DNA from: Ureibacillus galli
GTDB taxonomy: Bacteria > Bacillota > Bacilli > Bacillales_A > Planococcaceae
Direction of reading: 5' to 3'
Assembly (NCBI RefSeq): GCF_014836845.1
Contig: NZ_JACSQA010000036.1
Location: forward strand, 1-33,695
DNA length: 33,695 nucleotides
The translations under genes and the position numbers were made by a program. Below the pieces are notes generated by a model. That model did not search any database. It was given only the letters and a program-made list of their open reading frames with translations, and had not been told where the DNA came from. This document shows positions 31,060-33,695 of this stretch, piece by piece (the stretch's first letter is position 1; every line of letters starts with the position of its first letter).

Positions 31060-32205
31060 TTAATCTTCTAATAAAAATCGTTGAAAAACTTCATTTCCAA
31101 CAAAGCGACCTTTGTGACTTAATTTCACGCCTTTTTCATCTTCAAGTAATAACTCTTCCATTTTAAGTTGTTCAATTGTATTCCCGTACAGTTTTTTCAT
31201 CGATACACCGAATTTCTCTTCAAATTGTTTAAAGAATACACCTTCGTTTTTTCGTAAACCTAAAAACATTTGCTCTTCGCATTTTTCCTCAAAAGTTACT
31301 TTATGTTCATGAAGAAGTGGTTGTTCATGATTTTGAATTGTTTCAATATATTTCTTTATTGGAGCATAGTTGGAATAACGGGTTCCTTGTAGATAACCAT
31401 GGGCTCCAGCACCAAAACCTGCATACTCATCATTATCCCAATAAATTTTATTATGTGTTGAAATATGACCATCCATAGCAAAATTGCTTATTTCATATTG
31501 TATCTTTTGTTTTTCAGCCATTTTCTTCATAAGTAATTCATACATATCCGCTTCCGAATCTTCGGTAGGTAAACTTAATTTCCCTTTAGCATACTGGATA
31601 TAAAAAATTGTTTTTGGTTCGACTATTAAAGAATAGGCCGAATAATGGGGAAGATCTAATTCCAACGCTTTCATTAAAGTATCTTCCCATTGTTCCATCG
31701 TCTGACCCGGTAGACCATACATTAAATCAATACTAATATTATCAAAGCCTATTTCCTTTGCTAACCTAATCGTTTCGTATACATGCTCATTCGTATGTGT
31801 GCGCCCTAACTTTTTCAACAGCTGTTGATCAAAGGATTGGACGCCCATGCTTAATCGATTCACTCCACCGTTTAACAAAGCTTCTAATTTATCCGCTGTT
31901 AATTCATCAGGATTGGCTTCAGAGCTAAATTCAATCAGTTGATTCGTCGGGAGAAGCGAGTTGATATGGTGCAACAGCCGACTAATTTGTGTTGCTGATA
32001 AAGCTGTGGGCGTTCCACCGCCAAGATATACTGTCTCAATTTCTTGAAATTGTTCAGGCGATTTTCGGACAGCCATTTCAATTTCATTTCCTACAGCTTC
32101 TATATATTCATCAACAGGTTGATTTTTAAAAAAGACTTTATTGAAATCACAGTAATTACAAATTTGATGACAGAAAGGAATATGTATGTAGACACCTCGC
32201 GCCAT
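31060..32205 (-). CDS. hemW: Heme chaperone HemW (radical SAM, HemN-like)
   Basis: The 381-residue product is the HemN-like protein encoded before hrcA in Bacilli. The radical-SAM cluster uses C12, C16 and C19 (CHQICNYC), followed by YLGGGTPTAL and the GVQSFD and DLMYGLPGQT motifs. HemW-type proteins bind heme and pass it to target proteins; they are not coproporphyrinogen oxidases, despite older naming. AGAAGGG precedes the ATG. It has no terminator before the hrcA promoter. In B. subtilis lepA lies directly upstream, but here an unrelated small gene and an eroded region intervene. Confidence 0.93.
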   Translation of the reverse strand: MARGVYIHIPFCHQICNYCDFNKVFFKNQPVDEYIEAVGNEIEMAVRKSPEQFQEIETVYLGGGTPTALSATQISRLLHHINSLLPTNQLIEFSSEANPDELTADKLEALLNGGVNRLSMGVQSFDQQLLKKLGRTHTNEHVYETIRLAKEIGFDNISIDLMYGLPGQTMEQWEDTLMKALELDLPHYSAYSLIVEPKTIFYIQYAKGKLSLPTEDSEADMYELLMKKMAEKQKIQYEISNFAMDGHISTHNKIYWDNDEYAGFGAGAHGYLQGTRYSNYAPIKKYIETIQNHEQPLLHEHKVTFEEKCEEQMFLGLRKNEGVFFKQFEEKFGVSMKKLYGNTIEQLKMEELLLEDEKGVKLSHKGRFVGNEVFQRFLLED

Positions 32206-32304
32206 TAAAATCCCTTCTTTCTATATGAAAATATCCATTTCTCTCTATTGTACCCTTTCAATATAAAATTTCAATTTTGCGGTTCAAAAATGATTTTTAT
32301 TTTA

Positions 32305-32336
32305 AAAAAGAAAAAGGACCCGAATCAATCAGGTCC
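32305..32336 (-). terminator. Terminator of the small gene upstream of hemW
   Basis: An imperfect stem (GGACC at 32316-32320 with GGTCC at 32332-32336, extended by two or three pairs) is followed on the minus strand by TTTTTCTTTTTT. It isolates hemW from the gene at 32346. Confidence 0.7.
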
Positions 32337-32345
32337 AATGGATTT

Positions 32346-32672
32346 TTATATTGTAACATCAATTTGTTTATTATGTATATCGAGAAATAAATCGATAAGG
32401 GAATAAGATGTTATGTTTAATGCGAAATCTGTTGCCTCTTGCTTCGACTTAAATGCAATTGCTCCTACTTCCCTGACAATCTCGTATTTCTCTTGTTGTA
32501 AGTTGATTAAATAAATTCTTACGATAGGATTGTAAGGGTGGGCTTGCTCTAAATTATCACCTGCTAATAATACACCGTTTAGCTGTTGATCATTGATAAT
32601 TATGTTCAAGTTTACTAAGCCATCTACTTCAAACCATTCTGGGATTTCTACTTGCCTCACATTACTCATCAT
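32346..32672 (-). CDS. Unidentified 108-residue protein
   Basis: Starts at the first of two adjacent ATGs, with AAGGAG eight bases upstream. The product is acidic and looks soluble, with alternating hydrophobic strands (VNLNIIIND, GVLLAGD, VRIYLINL) in the first two-thirds and a helical C-terminal end. It has no signal peptide, membrane segment or recognisable motif. It has its own terminator and a possible promoter with a palindrome, so it looks like a single-gene unit. I do not recognise the family. Confidence 0.6.
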   Translation of the reverse strand: MMSNVRQVEIPEWFEVDGLVNLNIIINDQQLNGVLLAGDNLEQAHPYNPIVRIYLINLQQEKYEIVREVGAIAFKSKQEATDFALNITSYSLIDLFLDIHNKQIDVTI

Positions 32673-32743
32673 TACTACATCTCCTTCGCTGTTTTATCAA
32701 ATGAAGAAAATCAAATCATGTATATACCAACTTCTAACAAAGT

Positions 32744-32781
32744 TTAGTACAAAACTAGGTTTTTATAGACAAATTGTACTA
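32744..32781 (-). promoter_or_regulatory. Candidate promoter with palindromic site
   Basis: On the minus strand TTGTCT is 17 bases from TACTAA. A perfect 8-bp inverted repeat (TAGTACAA at 32745-32752, TTGTACTA at 32774-32781, 21 bases apart) overlaps the -10 box and lies immediately upstream of the -35. It is about 70 bases before the gene ending at 32346. Confidence 0.4.
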
Positions 32782-32860
32782 TAGGGGGTTTATTTCATAA
32801 AGAGCAATAATGAAACGATTTTTTCCCTTGTCTTTCATGTTTTCACTTACATGTTGCAAT

Positions 32861-32897
32861 AAAAAACAGGTCAACTTCTAAAAAAGAAGCTGACCTG
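32861..32897 (-). terminator. Orphan terminator beside a broken gene
   Basis: A 13-bp stem with one G-U (32867-32879 with 32885-32897, A5 loop) is followed by six Ts on the minus strand only. It lies nine bases beyond the stop of the broken minus-strand reading frame. Confidence 0.75.
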
Positions 32898-32905
32898 CTA
32901 TAAAC

Positions 32906-33022
32906 CTATATTAATACGTTGATTCTGTATACAATTTTACCATCCTTGTATACAACATTTTTCACTTACTTTTCATTTTTATTATCGACTATTGCACTAA
33001 TTACTTTAGCGTTTTTCCAAAA
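32906..33022 (-). pseudogene. Remnant of an unidentified minus-strand gene
   Basis: One frame reads KNAKVISAIVDNKNEK, then a TAA, then VKNVVYKDGKIVYRINVLI and a TAG. The composition looks coding on both sides of the stop, and an intact terminator follows. Upstream another frame (33001-33054) reads FLDQFTLSDENFGKTLK, as if a frameshift lies between. No start or ribosome site is present. I cannot name the family; the tail is too short. Confidence 0.45.
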
Positions 33023-33051
33023 TTTTCATCACTTAGCGTAAATTGGTCTAA

Positions 33052-33171
33052 AAATCATTTTCCGTCAATAGTTATGAAGGACAAAAAAGAGCATATTTAT
33101 CATCCGAATTTTTTAATTATAATTATTTCGAACAACAAGAAGCTTTAATGAATATCATTAGTTTGGAATAA
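33052..33171 (+). pseudogene. 5'-truncated + strand reading frame
   Basis: An open frame of 39 codons contains SYEGQKRAYLSSEFFNYN and ends EALMNIISLE and TAA. It has no start codon and is closed upstream by a TAA at 33049-33051. AAGGAG overlaps its stop codon and serves the next frame, as in a two-gene operon. This suggests the 3' end of a gene whose front was deleted. Family unknown. Confidence 0.4.
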
Positions 33172-33174
33172 GGA

Positions 33175-33366
33175 GTGATTTTTTCATTGAAAGTTATTGA
33201 TGTTGCTAAAAGATTAGAAGAGATTATTGCTATTTATTTTAATGGTGAAAATTATGTGATGAATGGTATAGAACTTTCAAGGGCGAATTCTAAAGTTATC
33301 GCCTTTTCTTTAATTCATGTATACCTACTAACCGAATGGATGATAAATAATGAAACTAGTTCGTAA
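33175..33366 (+). CDS. Unidentified 59-63 residue protein
   Basis: Either a GTG at 33175 or a TTG at 33187 could start it. AAGGAG at 33170-33175 is too close to the GTG and eleven bases from the TTG, so the TTG (MKVIDVAKRLEEII) is somewhat more likely. The product has an N-terminal amphipathic stretch and a hydrophobic C-terminal helix (VIAFSLIHVYLLTEWMI). The frame may itself be a fragment, since it sits in a decayed region. I do not recognise it. Confidence 0.35.
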   Translation: MIFSLKVIDVAKRLEEIIAIYFNGENYVMNGIELSRANSKVIAFSLIHVYLLTEWMINNETSS

Positions 33367-33453
33367 TAAAACAAAAACACTCATCACTATCCAAAGAAAT
33401 GATATCCATCACTAAGTATTTCTTCACTTTTATCGCTCAATCCATTGTTCCAT

Positions 33454-33503
33454 AAAAAAATTAGGACATAGTCACTCTTCTATAAAGAAGAATGCTATGT
33501 CCT
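33454..33503 (-). terminator. Terminator downstream of the lepA-like tail
   Basis: A long hairpin with AGGACATAG/CTATGTCCT outer arms (33463-33471 and 33495-33503) and TCTTC/GAAG(A) inner arms is followed on the minus strand by AATTTTTTT. It lies about 85 bases after the stop of the lepA-like frame. Confidence 0.75.
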
Positions 33504-33587
33504 TTAACTTAAAAGATTGCAAGAATATATATTCGATTCCCTCGTTAGATTAATTATCGATTGGAAGTTTCCCTATACTTTAAAAGG

Positions 33588-33695
33588 TTATTTTTTATTA
33601 TTCTCATCCATTTTTAGCACAGCCATAAACGCTTCTTGTAGAGAGAGAGTATTAAGGTTTATTCTGTTATATCTTTTTATAACTTTCAAATCTTT
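33588..33695 (-). pseudogene. lepA: LepA (elongation factor 4) C-terminal tail, degraded, cut by the window edge
   Basis: The minus-strand frame entering at the right edge ends LQEAFMAVLKMDENNKK and stop. QEAFMAVLKMD is the LepA C-terminus as I know it, and lepA is the expected neighbour of hemW. The residues before it (KRYNRINLNTLSL) do not match the near-invariant KKRMKQxGxVEVP of LepA. A neighbouring frame reads RFESYKKI, closer to that motif, so frameshifts are likely. This is either a decayed duplicate of the lepA end or a damaged lepA; the window is too short to say. Confidence 0.55.

Noticed and set aside
32906-32965. C-terminus of an amidohydrolase or a PepSY protein
   Set aside because: NVVYKDGKIVYR is suggestive of several families, but 19 residues cannot decide between them.
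33187-33363. N-terminus of an LXG polymorphic toxin
   Set aside because: MKVIDVAKRLEEI resembles LXG starts, but the similarity ends there, and the frame is short with a hydrophobic end.

Overview
The window is a low-GC stretch of chromosome from a spore-forming member of the Bacillales. Gene order follows the Bacillus subtilis yqfO-sigA-dnaG-era-phoH-floA-rpsU-dnaK-hrcA-hemW backbone. The sporulation genes yqfC and yqfD are present, glycyl-tRNA synthetase is of the single-chain type, and TTG and GTG starts are common. Together these suggest Planococcaceae (Lysinibacillus, Solibacillus or Ureibacillus relatives). That placement is inferred from remembered gene order and protein similarity, not from a search.

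Almost everything is on the minus strand, so transcription runs from high to low coordinates. From the right: about 32.7-33.7 kb is an eroded stretch between hemW and where lepA should be, with pieces of at least three broken genes and two intact terminators. Next is hemW (heme chaperone), then the heat-shock operon hrcA-grpE-dnaK-dnaJ-prmA-rsmE-mtaB with a perfect CIRCE operator. Then deoC and rpsU, each with its own promoter. Then a probable SigW operon nfeD-floA-yqfB, the sporulation pair yqfC-yqfD with phoH, then pgpH-ybeY-dgkA-cdd-era, and recO.

Between recO and ccpN the strand flips. A + strand unit carries a T-box leader, single-chain glyQS and an unidentified 157-aa gene. Minus-strand order then resumes with ccpN-yqfL (control of gluconeogenesis and of pyruvate phosphate dikinase), dnaG-sigA, an unidentified membrane protein, a decayed acyl-CoA dehydrogenase tail, cccA, trmK-yqfO, and a small membrane protein before a pair of terminators.

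Most of the window is housekeeping: translation (glyQS, rpsU, trmK, mtaB, rsmE, prmA, ybeY, era), replication and transcription (dnaG, sigA), repair (recO), envelope (dgkA, pgpH, floA, nfeD) and protein folding. No CRISPR array, insertion sequence, prophage or tRNA was seen. The most unusual element is in the glyQS leader: a tandemly repeated block of about 126 bp lies between T-box Stem I and the antiterminator, and its two copies of one arm can compete for a single partner arm. Other points of interest are a hairpin that buries the yqfC ribosome-binding site, and the decayed genes at the right edge, including a tail that matches the LepA C-terminus. Small genes known from B. subtilis at these positions (yqxD, yqzL, yqeY) were not seen.
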